Under the pieces are notes generated by a model, which was not told the origin of the DNA, did no database searches, and worked only from the letters and a program-made list of their open reading frames with translations. DNA of 64,000 nucleotides from Vreelandella titanicae BH1. Its GTDB lineage: Bacteria > Pseudomonadota > Gammaproteobacteria > Pseudomonadales > Halomonadaceae. The translations under genes were made by a program, and so were the position numbers. Position 1 is the stretch's first letter; each line of letters begins with the position of its first letter. Location: assembly GCF_000336575.1 (NCBI RefSeq), contig NZ_AOPO01000003.1, positions 186,001 through 250,000 of the forward strand. Reading direction: 5' to 3'. Shown one piece after another: positions 23,101 through 30,581 of the stretch.

Positions 23101-23459
23101 ATCAACGCCGAAGACACGCTGCCATGGGACTGGACGCTCAAGAGGTCGGCACTCGAAAGGGCAATTATGGAAGCTATGGACGAGCTGCCCGACCATGAGA
23201 GTTTTCACAATCTCGATATGCTATTTGAGAGCCTGACAACGCTGCGCCCTAAACTACTGGCAGCTCTGCTGCAGAGTTGTAAGTAGATCAAGGTAAAGCG
23301 GCTATTCTTTGTCTTTGTCGATCGCCTCGATCCCCCCTGGCGCAAGCGCTTCGACCCAGCAGAGTTCAATCTCGGCAGCGGCGACCGTGCACTGGTAAAG
23401 GGGGCAAGATACGTCCGCGCTATCGGATTATGGCGCCTGAAGCGTTTGTAAGGACGGAG
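23101..23459 (+). pseudogene. abiEi remnant (5' half deleted)
   Basis: The sequence matches abiEi from about 16268 to its end, so the DNA-binding N-terminal half is missing. A TAG replaces a lysine codon at about 23284 and a lost base near 23400 shifts the frame. No product is expected. Comparison with 15821-16642 gives the deletion of about 470 bases in the 5' half. Confidence 0.85.
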
Positions 23460-23466
23460 ACCAACG

Positions 23467-23960
23467 ATGGCACGTGAAACCTATGAAGCACAGGTCGCAC
23501 TTCTTGTGCGTATTCTCCCGCATGTCGCTAAGGAAGATGTATTCGCGCTGAAGGGCGGCACGGCGATAAACCTGTTCTATCGTGATCTCCCGCGTTTGTC
23601 AGTCGATATCGACCTGACCTACCTGCCGGTGAAAGATCGAAACGATAGCCTTTCCGAGATCAACAACGCGATGGCCACCAAAAATTTGAGGGAATGACCA
23701 GAGCTTCTGTCAGTCTCCAAGAGCTCTTCGACACCCGTAAACGATTGATTGCAGATATTCATTCCCGCTTCGATGAGAACACCAAGCAATTCCTAATGAG
23801 CCTGCATGACGGTATGCCCGATTTTGATGCTATTGATCGCCCTCGGGCGGCGGATCTGCCTGCCGTACGCTGGAAGCTTATCAATCTGGAAAAACTGAAA
23901 AACGAAAACGCGGCCAAACATGCTGAACAACGTCATGAGCTGAAAGTACTGCTGGGGTAA
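23467..23960 (+). pseudogene. abiEii remnant with internal deletion
   Basis: The first 70 codons match abiEii, including the GG and the two catalytic aspartates, but at about 23673 some 430 bases are missing compared with 16632-17549 and the frame changes. The last 88 codons continue in another frame (23694-23960). The toxin is therefore inactive here. The intact operon lies 6.8 kb upstream. Confidence 0.88.
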
Positions 23961-24055
23961 GGTGCGCAAGTCGGAATCTTGAAGCAAAAGAGGCGATCCG
24001 CCCAAGCCGCTTTGTGCTCTACTATCTGCACCTGTTATTCACGGAGGAAGCACCC

Positions 24056-25006
24056 ATGGCCATAGGCGGCTTGATAGGATTATTGGATGACATTGCCGCA
24101 TTGGCGAAGCTGTCCGCAGCATCATTGGATGATGTGAGTGCCGCCGCAGGGCGTGCGACGGCGAAGGCGGCCGGGGTGGTGGTGGATGATACGGCGGTGA
24201 CGCCGCAATATTTGCAGGGGGTAACAGCGGAGCGGGAACTGGCGATTGTGAAGAAGATCGCGCTGGGGTCGATTCGCAACAAGCTGATTTTTATCCTGCC
24301 GGTGGCGCTGCTGCTGAATCACTTTTTGCCCGCGCTATTGCCGATCATCCTGATGGTGGGCGGCACCTACTTGGCCTTTGAGGGCGCTGAGAAGGTCTGG
24401 CACAAGCTCTCTGGTCAGCATGACGACGATAAGCCAGCGGTAGAGAAGGGACCGGAGGCCGAGAAACAGATCGTGGGTGGCGCTATTCGTACCGACCTGA
24501 TTCTGTCCGCCGAAATCATGGTGATCGCGCTTTCAACAGTGTCCCATCAAGGGTTCTGGTCGCAGATGGTTAGCCTGGTGGTGGTCGCGTTTGTCATCAC
24601 ACTTCTGGTGTATGGAGTAGTGGCGCTGTTGGTCAGGATGGATGATATCGGCCTGAGGCTCGCCCAGCGGGATAGTTCGGGCGTGCAGACACTGGGCCGT
24701 GGCCTGGTGACAGCCATGCCTAAGGTGCTAGCGACCATCTCGGTCGTGGGTACTGTCGCCATGCTCTGGGTGGGTGGGCATATACTGATGGCCAATCTAG
24801 GTGCCGATGGTACGGGTTGGTTCAACGCTCCCTATGAGTGGGTACACCATATTGAGCTTGGCATTAGCGAGGCAACCGGTGCCCTGGGCGGCACGCTGGG
24901 CTGGAGCTTCAATACACTGTGCTCTGCGGTGATTGGCTTTTTGGTGGGCTCGGTAGTGGTGGGCGTGGTGCACCTACTTCCTGTTAAGAAGGCGCATGTC
25001 GAGTAA
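24056..25006 (+). CDS. DUF808 family inner-membrane protein (YedI-like), copy B
   Basis: A 316-residue paralogue of 3296-4246 with the same MAIGGLIGLLDDIAALAKL start, membrane helices and C-terminus; more than nine in ten residues agree. The same GGAGG signal precedes it. Instead of the terminator seen after copy A, a fragment of rpn follows four bases after the stop. Just upstream (about 23980-24005) GAAGCAAAAGAGGCGATCCGCC resembles the end of the helix-turn-helix gene, another patch of the mosaic. Function unknown. Confidence 0.9.
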   Translation: MAIGGLIGLLDDIAALAKLSAASLDDVSAAAGRATAKAAGVVVDDTAVTPQYLQGVTAERELAIVKKIALGSIRNKLIFILPVALLLNHFLPALLPIILMVGGTYLAFEGAEKVWHKLSGQHDDDKPAVEKGPEAEKQIVGGAIRTDLILSAEIMVIALSTVSHQGFWSQMVSLVVVAFVITLLVYGVVALLVRMDDIGLRLAQRDSSGVQTLGRGLVTAMPKVLATISVVGTVAMLWVGGHILMANLGADGTGWFNAPYEWVHHIELGISEATGALGGTLGWSFNTLCSAVIGFLVGSVVVGVVHLLPVKKAHVE

Positions 25007-25009
25007 GGT

Positions 25010-25065
25010 TTACGCCGGGTGTTTCCGGTGGAGCTTTCTAACGGCTCAGAGCGCTGCTATGGCCG
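25010..25065 (+). pseudogene. Rpn internal fragment
   Basis: About 50 bases (reading VFPVELSNGSER) match the VFPVVLYNGSERW stretch of the full-length rpn gene at about 20485-20525. It directly follows the DUF808 stop. It is another scar of recombination involving rpn and is non-functional. Confidence 0.65.
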
Positions 25066-25358
25066 GATCATTGAACTCTGTTGGCTGTCCCTCTCGTCAG
25101 GCCTGAGCACCGCACAGGAGCAAGAGGTTGGGGCAACTTCGATAGCTCACCCACTGTCATTGGTCGCGCAAATGATCGTCAACCTTATCAGGACGGGCGA
25201 CGAAGAGGCTGATCTTGTCCCGAGAGAATATGGTGGAAGTTTCGAGGGGTAAAAGGGCCACTAAAGCAGCGGCATAGAAAAGCGCTGCGTGAGGAGGGGC
25301 ATGGGGTTTGTGCGCAATCACTTTACTGCTGAAAAGATCGTGAACAGGTTCTAAGGGG
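25066..25358. other. Mosaic stretch without a functional gene
   Basis: 25262-25358 repeats the junction at 12990-13090 (a 20-base GFA remnant followed by the same unknown sequence). 25066-25260 is unique in this window; the minus strand reads FSRDKISLFVARPDKVDDHL before a stop and resembles no family I can name. Confidence 0.5.
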
Positions 25359-25667
25359 TCAGTCAGAGACGCCCTCGCAGTTGTCGTGATACAGCGGAGC
25401 ATCGGTACCCAACACTAGGCGCTTGGTGGCGTGATTGTAGTAGAAACGACCGGACTCGGCGCTTGAAAGCTCATAGTCGCCGCACACCCCATAGCCCTTA
25501 TTGACTTGCGTCAAGTGGGAAATTTCGGCCGGTGCCTGGCTGTCGAGGCGTTCAGATATAGTCGCGGCGATGTGGGCATCACGCTGGGCCTCAGAATAGG
25601 CCTGGTTACCGAATACCAGGCCAGCAACGACGAAAATGGCGACGACGGGAATCCATAGGTTATGCAT
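25359..25667 (-). CDS. Conserved hypothetical protein with N-terminal membrane anchor (copy B)
   Basis: A 102-residue near-duplicate of 13090-13398 (Ser to Asn in VFGNQAYS, Asn to Asp in VCGDYELS). One hydrophobic N-terminal helix, then a polar domain with two cysteines. The frame and all key residues are kept in both copies. Probably exported or membrane-anchored in the periplasm. Function unknown. Confidence 0.65.
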   Translation of the reverse strand: MHNLWIPVVAIFVVAGLVFGNQAYSEAQRDAHIAATISERLDSQAPAEISHLTQVNKGYGVCGDYELSSAESGRFYYNHATKRLVLGTDAPLYHDNCEGVSD

Positions 25668-25854
25668 AGAGTGTCCAGTGAGAGGATATAAAAGTGCATG
25701 AATTCGGTAGAAAAATTATTTAGCTGGATAATAACTTTTTGCCCATCCGATTTCATTGGTTAGCGAGTAGTTGGTTTACACAAGGATCCGCGCCAACCTT
25801 ACGACACTAAACTGCTTTATGAAGTGGTTCACTGATTCCGGACACCCATCGCCT

Positions 25855-26022
25855 CAGCACGATGCTATTGTCCTATACACACGTCAAGGCGCACCTCAGC
25901 GCCCAGGCAGCGAGGCATTATTGGGTTGGCTGCGTGAGGTGTAGAGTGATGAGCAGATTGCTGAAGCGATAGGCTTGGCGCTAGATGAAGTGGCAAAGCT
26001 GCGCACTGAAGGTCAGCGCTGA
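25855..26022 (+). pseudogene. Chimera of LysR tail and Rpn tail (copy B)
   Basis: The sister of 13586-13760. The LysR part ends GWLREV followed by TAG, then the Rpn tail (DEQIAEAIGLALDEVAKLRT) runs to a TGA at 26020. The Rpn part is longer and better kept here than in copy A. No start codon. Confidence 0.75.
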
Positions 26023-26063
26023 TCCGTGCTTTCATTTACGTATTCCCGCTTCACACATAAAAC

Positions 26064-26098
26064 GAAAGGGCAGTCCAAGTGACTGCCCTTTCTGTATT
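26064..26098 (+). terminator. rpn-type terminator hairpin
   Basis: GAAAGGGCAGTC and GACTGCCCTTTC form a perfect 12-base stem with a CAAGT loop, followed by TGTATTT. It is the third copy of the hairpin that follows rpn. Confidence 0.8.
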
Positions 26099-26223
26099 TG
26101 GCTGCTGAGGATGGCAGACATTCCCCATGCCATGAAATAACCTGATGCAATGGTTCATAGTCAGTAATGAATAGCCGTTTTGGCGGATCAGTAGTACCCG
26201 CTCAGCAAAGAAGCCGGTGTGAC

Positions 26224-26310
26224 CATAATCTGATTGTCTTTTGGCCACAAAAGCAGCCTCTTGACCAAATATGTCAGCAATTGGTGCGGGAGTGTTCTCC
26301 ACGGGATTAG
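26224..26310 (+). pseudogene. LysR C-terminal remnant (third EamA-linked LysR)
   Basis: The plus strand reads HNLIVFWPQKQPLDQ and QLVREC, matching RNLIAFWPKRQPLN and FLREC at the end of the regulator at 1562-2464. Only about 25 codons remain. It shows that a third EamA-LysR module once stood here. Confidence 0.75.
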
Positions 26311-26395
26311 TTATGCAGGCATCGCTTTGCGGTTGCAAAATATCCTTAAAGTACACGTTACTTCTGAAAAGCAGAGTTGCAAGTGCTTGCCTTTT

Positions 26396-26420
26396 GCATC
26401 CAGTATACTATACTGAATGC
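26396..26420 (+). promoter_or_regulatory. fitAB-like operator overlapping the -10 region
   Basis: CAGTATA-C-TATACTG (26401-26415) is a perfect odd-centred palindrome, extended by GCAT and ATGC to 25 bases with one mismatch. It contains TATACT, a good -10 box, with TTGCCT upstream. Position 46 bases before the antitoxin gene suits autorepression by the FitA-like protein. Confidence 0.7.
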
Positions 26421-26466
26421 AGTTGGAGCGCAGCTGCGCTTACCACATGCAATAGGAGTTTGGGCT

Positions 26467-26721
26467 ATGGGCATGATGACTATTAGAAGCATTCCTGACG
26501 AAGTACACAATGCACTAAAAGCGCGAGCCAAGCAGAATCACCGCAGCGCCGAGGCTGAGGTGCGGGCCATCCTGGAAGAGATCACACGGCCAGAAAGTCG
26601 CCTCAAAATGGGTGATGCCCTGGCTGATTTGGGTCGCAAGATCGGGTTGACCAATGAAGACGTAGCGGTCTTTGAAAAGGTGCGTGACAAGACGCCTGCT
26701 GAACCGATGAGGTTTGAATGA
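26467..26721 (+). CDS. FitA-like ribbon-helix-helix antitoxin
   Basis: An 84-residue protein: MTIRSIPDEVHNALKARAKQ is the FitA/VapB-type ribbon-helix-helix (residues 4-40, continuing NHRSAEAEVRAILEE), followed by a tail that would bind the PIN toxin. AGGAG at 26454-26458 is eight bases before the ATG. Its stop overlaps the toxin start (ATGA). FitAB complexes repress their own promoter through inverted repeats; the palindrome upstream fits. Unlike the other modules here it is present once. Confidence 0.9.
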   Translation: MGMMTIRSIPDEVHNALKARAKQNHRSAEAEVRAILEEITRPESRLKMGDALADLGRKIGLTNEDVAVFEKVRDKTPAEPMRFE

Positions 26722-27134
26722 TCGTTCTGGATACCAATGTCGTTTCCGAGGCGATGAAACCCGAGCCTGATCCAGCCGTCAGAGCTTGGCTTAATGAGCA
26801 GTCGGCTGAAACGTTATACCTGTCTAGTGTCACACTTGCAGAGTTGTTATTTGGTATTGCGGCGCTGCCCAACGGGAAGCGCAAGGACATGTTGAGCGAG
26901 ACCTTGGGCGGCCTTGTGGAGTTGTTCAGAGGGCGGATTTTGTCCTTTGACGTTGACGCCGCTCGCAAGTATGCAGAGCTAGCCGTGACAGCCAGAACCG
27001 CCGGGCGTGGTTTTCCTGTGCCGGATGGCTACATTGCTGCTATTGCCGTATCACAAGGCTATCAAGTCGCCTCCAGAGATATGGCTCCTTTTGAGGCAGC
27101 CAATGTGGACGTCATTAACCCTTTTGAAGCCTAA
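26718..27134 (+). CDS. FitB/VapC-type PIN-domain toxin
   Basis: A 138-residue PIN ribonuclease. The acidic active-site residues are in place: Asp5 (VLDTNVVSE), Glu42 (LAELLFG), Asp103 (VPDGYIAAIA) and Asp121 (ASRDMAPF). The C-terminus VINPFEA is typical for FitB. VapC/FitB toxins cut tRNA or rRNA. Translation is coupled to the antitoxin by a four-base overlap. All catalytic residues are present, so it should be active when released. Confidence 0.92.
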   Translation: MIVLDTNVVSEAMKPEPDPAVRAWLNEQSAETLYLSSVTLAELLFGIAALPNGKRKDMLSETLGGLVELFRGRILSFDVDAARKYAELAVTARTAGRGFPVPDGYIAAIAVSQGYQVASRDMAPFEAANVDVINPFEA

Positions 27135-27285
27135 CTGGTGCGGTCTGCTGGGCACTTTAATTGCTTAACCCATTCTTCTTACCCCAACATACCCTCCGAC
27201 TAGCCCATGAGCCGAATATAAACCTTATTCGGCTCATAAGATGATCTGAATAGATGATGCAATCGGCTCATGTATATTTGGGAAT
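27127..27285 (+). repeat. Operator-like interspersed repeat, copy 3
   Basis: ATGAGCCGAAT, ATTCGGCTCAT, ATGATCTGAAT and ATCGGCTCAT lie at about 27207-27270, preceded by 75 bases shared with copy 2. It ends at ATGTATATTTGGGAATAG, a five-codon frame (MYIWE) and stop; MYIWE recalls the start of Fic proteins with a DUF4172 domain, so a fic-type gene may have been lost here. Confidence 0.65.
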
Positions 27286-27597
27286 AGCACCACTGGCCGT
27301 CTTTTTAACGGAGTAACTGCGCGCTGCCTCAAAGCCTTCAAGTAGCGCGCTCTGTTCGACCCCCAAGCCCTCGATGCAAAAGCTGTTCAAAAACTGCCGG
27401 GCGGCAAAGAGCTCCCGGCCCGATCCTGCCAAGAATTGACTAAGAGGACGATGGCTTGATGGGTGGCATCAGGCCCCGAATAAATTCGCACCATATTGAG
27501 CCCTTTAGCACAAAGTTGGTGCGAATTTATGCATAGATACGTTCAACAACCCGCAGAATCTCTCATGTTTCAAGGTGGCATGATAATTGCTTTTTCT
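27286..27597. other. Intergenic stretch with an unassigned open frame
   Basis: On the minus strand from about 27515 to 27270 a frame without a start reads RELFAARQFLNSFC and ALLEGFEAARSYSVKK before a stop. It looks protein-like but I cannot name it. The rest should contain the promoter of the TRAP operon. Confidence 0.4.
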
Positions 27598-27621
27598 TTA
27601 AGTAAGTAAATAGTTACTTAA
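27598..27621 (+). promoter_or_regulatory. Operator candidate for the TRAP operon
   Basis: TTAAGTAA and its exact complement TTACTTAA are separated by eight bases, 52 bases before dctP and just after a TTGCTT -35-like box. The TetR-family gene at the end of the operon is a likely ligand-responsive binder. Confidence 0.55.
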
Positions 27622-27673
27622 CTCGCTCCATGAAGAGTGTTTTCTGAATGGGCGCAATGGCAAGGATCACACC

Positions 27674-28684
27674 ATGAAAAAGCAATTTAAGAACATGAAG
27701 CTGAAGGCCCTCGCTTGTAGTTTCGCGTTGGGCACCTTGGTACACACCGGCATGGCGAGTGCCGATATCCATATCAAGTTCCATCATGATTTGCCTGAAG
27801 ATAGCGCACAGCACCTAGCAGCTGAGCGCTTCAGGGACATGGTGGCTGAGCGTAGTGGCGGTGAGATTTCAGTAGAAATTTTCCCCAACAACACACTCGG
27901 TGATGATGTCGAAGTCACCCAACAGTTGCAGATGGGAGCTGTGGAAGCAGCGATTATTCCGACCGCCAAGTTATCGGGCTTCGTTCCCGCCATGCAGATC
28001 GTCGATCTGCCTTTCTTGTTCCCTTCTCCCGATATCGCCCACACCGTTCTTGATGGGCAGGCCGGTGATGATCTATTGGCGACTGTGGAACAGGTGGGTC
28101 TGAAGGGGGTTACTTTTTGGGAAAGTGGTTTCAAGCAATTTACCTGCGACCAACCCGTTAATGGCCCGGAAGACTTCGCAGGCCAAAAGGTACGCGTGAT
28201 GCAAAGCCCTATCATCATGGAACAGTTTAAAGCGATGGGCGCTAACCCGGTACCGATTGCCTTCGGCGAAACCTACAACGCGCTGCAACAACGCATTGTC
28301 GACTGCCAGGAAAATCCGCTGGTATCGATTACACAAATGAAATTTTATGAAGTGCAGTCGGATGTGGTTATCAGCAATCACGCTTATCTAGCCTATGCAT
28401 TTCTGTTTAGCCAGAGTTGGTTCGATAGCTTAAGCCCTGAGAATCAGGCGCTATTGACGGACGCTGCACGTGAAACCACCGTATTCCAGCGTGAAGAAAC
28501 CGCCCGCCGTGAAACGGGCTACATTGCCACTATCGAAGCCAGTGGCACTAACGTGAGCACACTGGATGATGCCCAACTGACGGCTTTCAGAGAGTCGACA
28601 GCGTCGGTGCACGATGAGTTTGCCAATGAAATTGGCGCAGATCTAATGGCGGAATTCCAGCAAGCCATTGCTGATGCCGAATAG
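27674..28684 (+). CDS. dctP: TRAP transporter substrate-binding protein (DctP family)
   Basis: A 336-residue periplasmic binding protein. A signal peptide spans about residues 1-31 (LKALACSFALGTLVHTGMASA). Family signatures follow: FHHDLPEDSAQHLAAERF, then GQKVRVMQSPIIMEQFKAMG with the ligand-binding arginine, and QENPLVSI. AAGGA lies seven bases before the ATG. It is the first gene of dctP-dctQ-dctM, with a gamma-glutamyltransferase and a TetR after them. TRAP systems import organic acids and related solutes with Na+. A gamma-glutamyl compound or glutamate analogue is plausible from the neighbour, but unproven. Confidence 0.93.
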   Translation: MKKQFKNMKLKALACSFALGTLVHTGMASADIHIKFHHDLPEDSAQHLAAERFRDMVAERSGGEISVEIFPNNTLGDDVEVTQQLQMGAVEAAIIPTAKLSGFVPAMQIVDLPFLFPSPDIAHTVLDGQAGDDLLATVEQVGLKGVTFWESGFKQFTCDQPVNGPEDFAGQKVRVMQSPIIMEQFKAMGANPVPIAFGETYNALQQRIVDCQENPLVSITQMKFYEVQSDVVISNHAYLAYAFLFSQSWFDSLSPENQALLTDAARETTVFQREETARRETGYIATIEASGTNVSTLDDAQLTAFRESTASVHDEFANEIGADLMAEFQQAIADAE

Positions 28685-28768
28685 TAGCGCTTCACCCATT
28701 AAAGGGCTGATCGGTGATCCCGATAGCCCTTTCCTTCCCCATTGTTTTCATCGCTGGTGGAGTCCGCT

Positions 28769-29272
28769 ATGCGCAAACTTGATCGCCTAATATCGCGTGC
28801 CGAGGAGGTTTTGATTGGCCTGCTGATTTTGTCCGCCTCGTTCATTCTTTTCGCCAACGTCATTGCACGCTACGTGTTTAACGATGGTTTTGCATGGGCT
28901 GAGGAGCTGGTGCGTTACCAAATTGTATGGATGGTGCTGCTTGGCGCGAGCGTTGCTGCACGGCAAGGGATTCATATTGGGATCGATATTCTACGCAGGT
29001 TTAGTCCTCCCCTCATGGCGAAATGGATAGAGTTGCTAGTTCATGCGGTTTCTATCGCTTTTTGCCTTTTCCTGGTGGTTTACGGTTTCCAGTTAACCGA
29101 GCAAACCCATCGGTTTGGTCAGGTGAGTTCTGCTCTACAAGCGCCCATGTGGATCGTTCAGTTGGCCATTCCGGTGGGCGCTCTTTTAATGGGTATTCGC
29201 TTTACCCAGCATTTCTTCCGGACGTTGCTTGGTCGAGAGCAAGCCTCTGCCCACCTTGATCAAATTGGATAA
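28769..29272 (+). CDS. dctQ: TRAP transporter small permease (DctQ)
   Basis: A 167-residue, four-helix membrane protein with the DctQ signature (NVIARYVFNDGFAWAEELVR then YQIVWMVLLGASVAARQGIH). ATG 28769 is used because GGTGGAG is six bases upstream; a start 27 bases earlier lacks a signal. It is followed four bases later by dctM. It forms the membrane complex with DctM that receives solute from DctP. Confidence 0.93.
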   Translation: MRKLDRLISRAEEVLIGLLILSASFILFANVIARYVFNDGFAWAEELVRYQIVWMVLLGASVAARQGIHIGIDILRRFSPPLMAKWIELLVHAVSIAFCLFLVVYGFQLTEQTHRFGQVSSALQAPMWIVQLAIPVGALLMGIRFTQHFFRTLLGREQASAHLDQIG

Positions 29273-29276
29273 GAAT

Positions 29277-30557
29277 ATGGTCATCACATTCCTGGTGCTA
29301 TTAGCTGTTTTGATGTTAGTGGGAACGCCCATCTTTATTGCATTGGCGGGTTCCGTCACGGTGGCGATGGGGAGCTTTAGCCATATTCCATTGGCGATCG
29401 TGGCTGAGCGATTGTTTGCCGGGTTGGATAAGTTCCCATTGATGGCGATACCCTTTTTTATTCTCACCGGTAGCTTGATGAGCGCGGGTGGGTTATCGCA
29501 GCGTATCATCCGCTTGGCCAACTTGTTGGTAGGACGCTTTACCGGTGGTATGGGGATGACGGCGGTATCAGCGAGTATGTTTTTTGGCGCTATTTCCGGA
29601 TCTAGCCCGGCCACGGTGGTTTCGGTGGGCTCATTGCTCTATCCGGCCATGCGCAAGGAAGGATATTCCGGTCAATTTTCGATTGGCGTGCTGGTGTCTG
29701 CCGGTTCATTGGGCATCATCATTCCCCCTTCGGTTGTAATGATCGTCTATGCGGCTGTCACTGGGGTGTCCGTGGGTGCGCTGTTCATGGCGGGGGTGGG
29801 AGCCGGTTTATTATATGCAGCATGCTTATTGCCTTACTGTTGGTACCGCGCCAAAAAGGACGGTGTCACCCCCATGAAACCGCCCAGTTGGGGCGAGGTG
29901 TTAGCAGGATTCAAAGATGCTTCGTGGGGGTTGGGTGTGCCTCTCGTCGTCTTGGGTGGGATTTATCTGGGTATCTTTACGCCCACTGAAGCCGCCGCTG
30001 TATCAGTGGTATATGCCCTGTTGGTCTCAGCCCTGATTTATCGTGAGAAGAGCTTTGCAGAGCTATTCCAAAGCATGATTGAAGCGGCGACCACAACGGC
30101 TCAGGTAATGATTATTCTCGCTGCTGCCTCGGTTCTGGCGTGGTTTCTTTCCAGTAATGGGCTAGCGGCCATGTTGGCCAACGCTATCCTGTCGTTATCC
30201 GAGAATCCGTACCATATCTTCCTGCTGATCAATGTGACGGTACTGATTGCCGGCATGTTCCTCGATGCTTCCTCCATCATAGTGATTCTCGCCCCCCTGT
30301 TTTACACCGTGGGTATGCGCGTTGGTATTGACCCTGTCCACCTAGGGGCAGTACTGACCGTGAATGGGGCGATTGGTATGTTTACGCCGCCATTTGGCCT
30401 CAACCTGTTTGTGGCGGGCACTATCAACGGCGTCGATTACGTCCAGGCGGTACGTGGTGCCTTGCCCTTTATTGGCATTGCTCTGTTTGCCTTGATTTTG
30501 CTGACCTATATTCCTGCGATCAGTATGTGGCTACCCAGTGTGGTGTATGGCGGCTAA
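29277..30557 (+). CDS. dctM: TRAP transporter large permease (DctM)
   Basis: A 426-residue, 12-helix permease. Family blocks are FFILTGSLMSAGGLSQRIIR, AISGSSPATVVSVGSLLYP and GTPIFIALAGS. ATG 29277 follows the dctQ stop by four bases; an earlier in-frame start overlapping dctQ is less likely. It provides the transport channel of the TRAP complex and uses a sodium gradient, common in halophiles. Downstream, 24 bases later, is the gamma-glutamyltransferase gene. Confidence 0.93.
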   Translation: MVITFLVLLAVLMLVGTPIFIALAGSVTVAMGSFSHIPLAIVAERLFAGLDKFPLMAIPFFILTGSLMSAGGLSQRIIRLANLLVGRFTGGMGMTAVSASMFFGAISGSSPATVVSVGSLLYPAMRKEGYSGQFSIGVLVSAGSLGIIIPPSVVMIVYAAVTGVSVGALFMAGVGAGLLYAACLLPYCWYRAKKDGVTPMKPPSWGEVLAGFKDASWGLGVPLVVLGGIYLGIFTPTEAAAVSVVYALLVSALIYREKSFAELFQSMIEAATTTAQVMIILAAASVLAWFLSSNGLAAMLANAILSLSENPYHIFLLINVTVLIAGMFLDASSIIVILAPLFYTVGMRVGIDPVHLGAVLTVNGAIGMFTPPFGLNLFVAGTINGVDYVQAVRGALPFIGIALFALILLTYIPAISMWLPSVVYGG

Positions 30558-30581
30558 ACAGCCAGAATAAGGATGGTAGCA

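Larger units (their letters stand above)
25668..26466. other. Mosaic intergenic stretch before the fitAB-like genes
   Basis: 25668-26022 repeats 13399-13760, 26040-26130 repeats the rpn terminator region, 26224-26310 is a LysR tail and 26396-26420 an operator; these are listed separately. 26130-26223 is unassigned. No complete gene is present. Confidence 0.55.

Noticed and set aside
12700-27130. Integron cassette array, because of many small TA genes and repeats
   Set aside because: No integrase, no attC-like sites with GTTRRRY ends, and genes on both strands.
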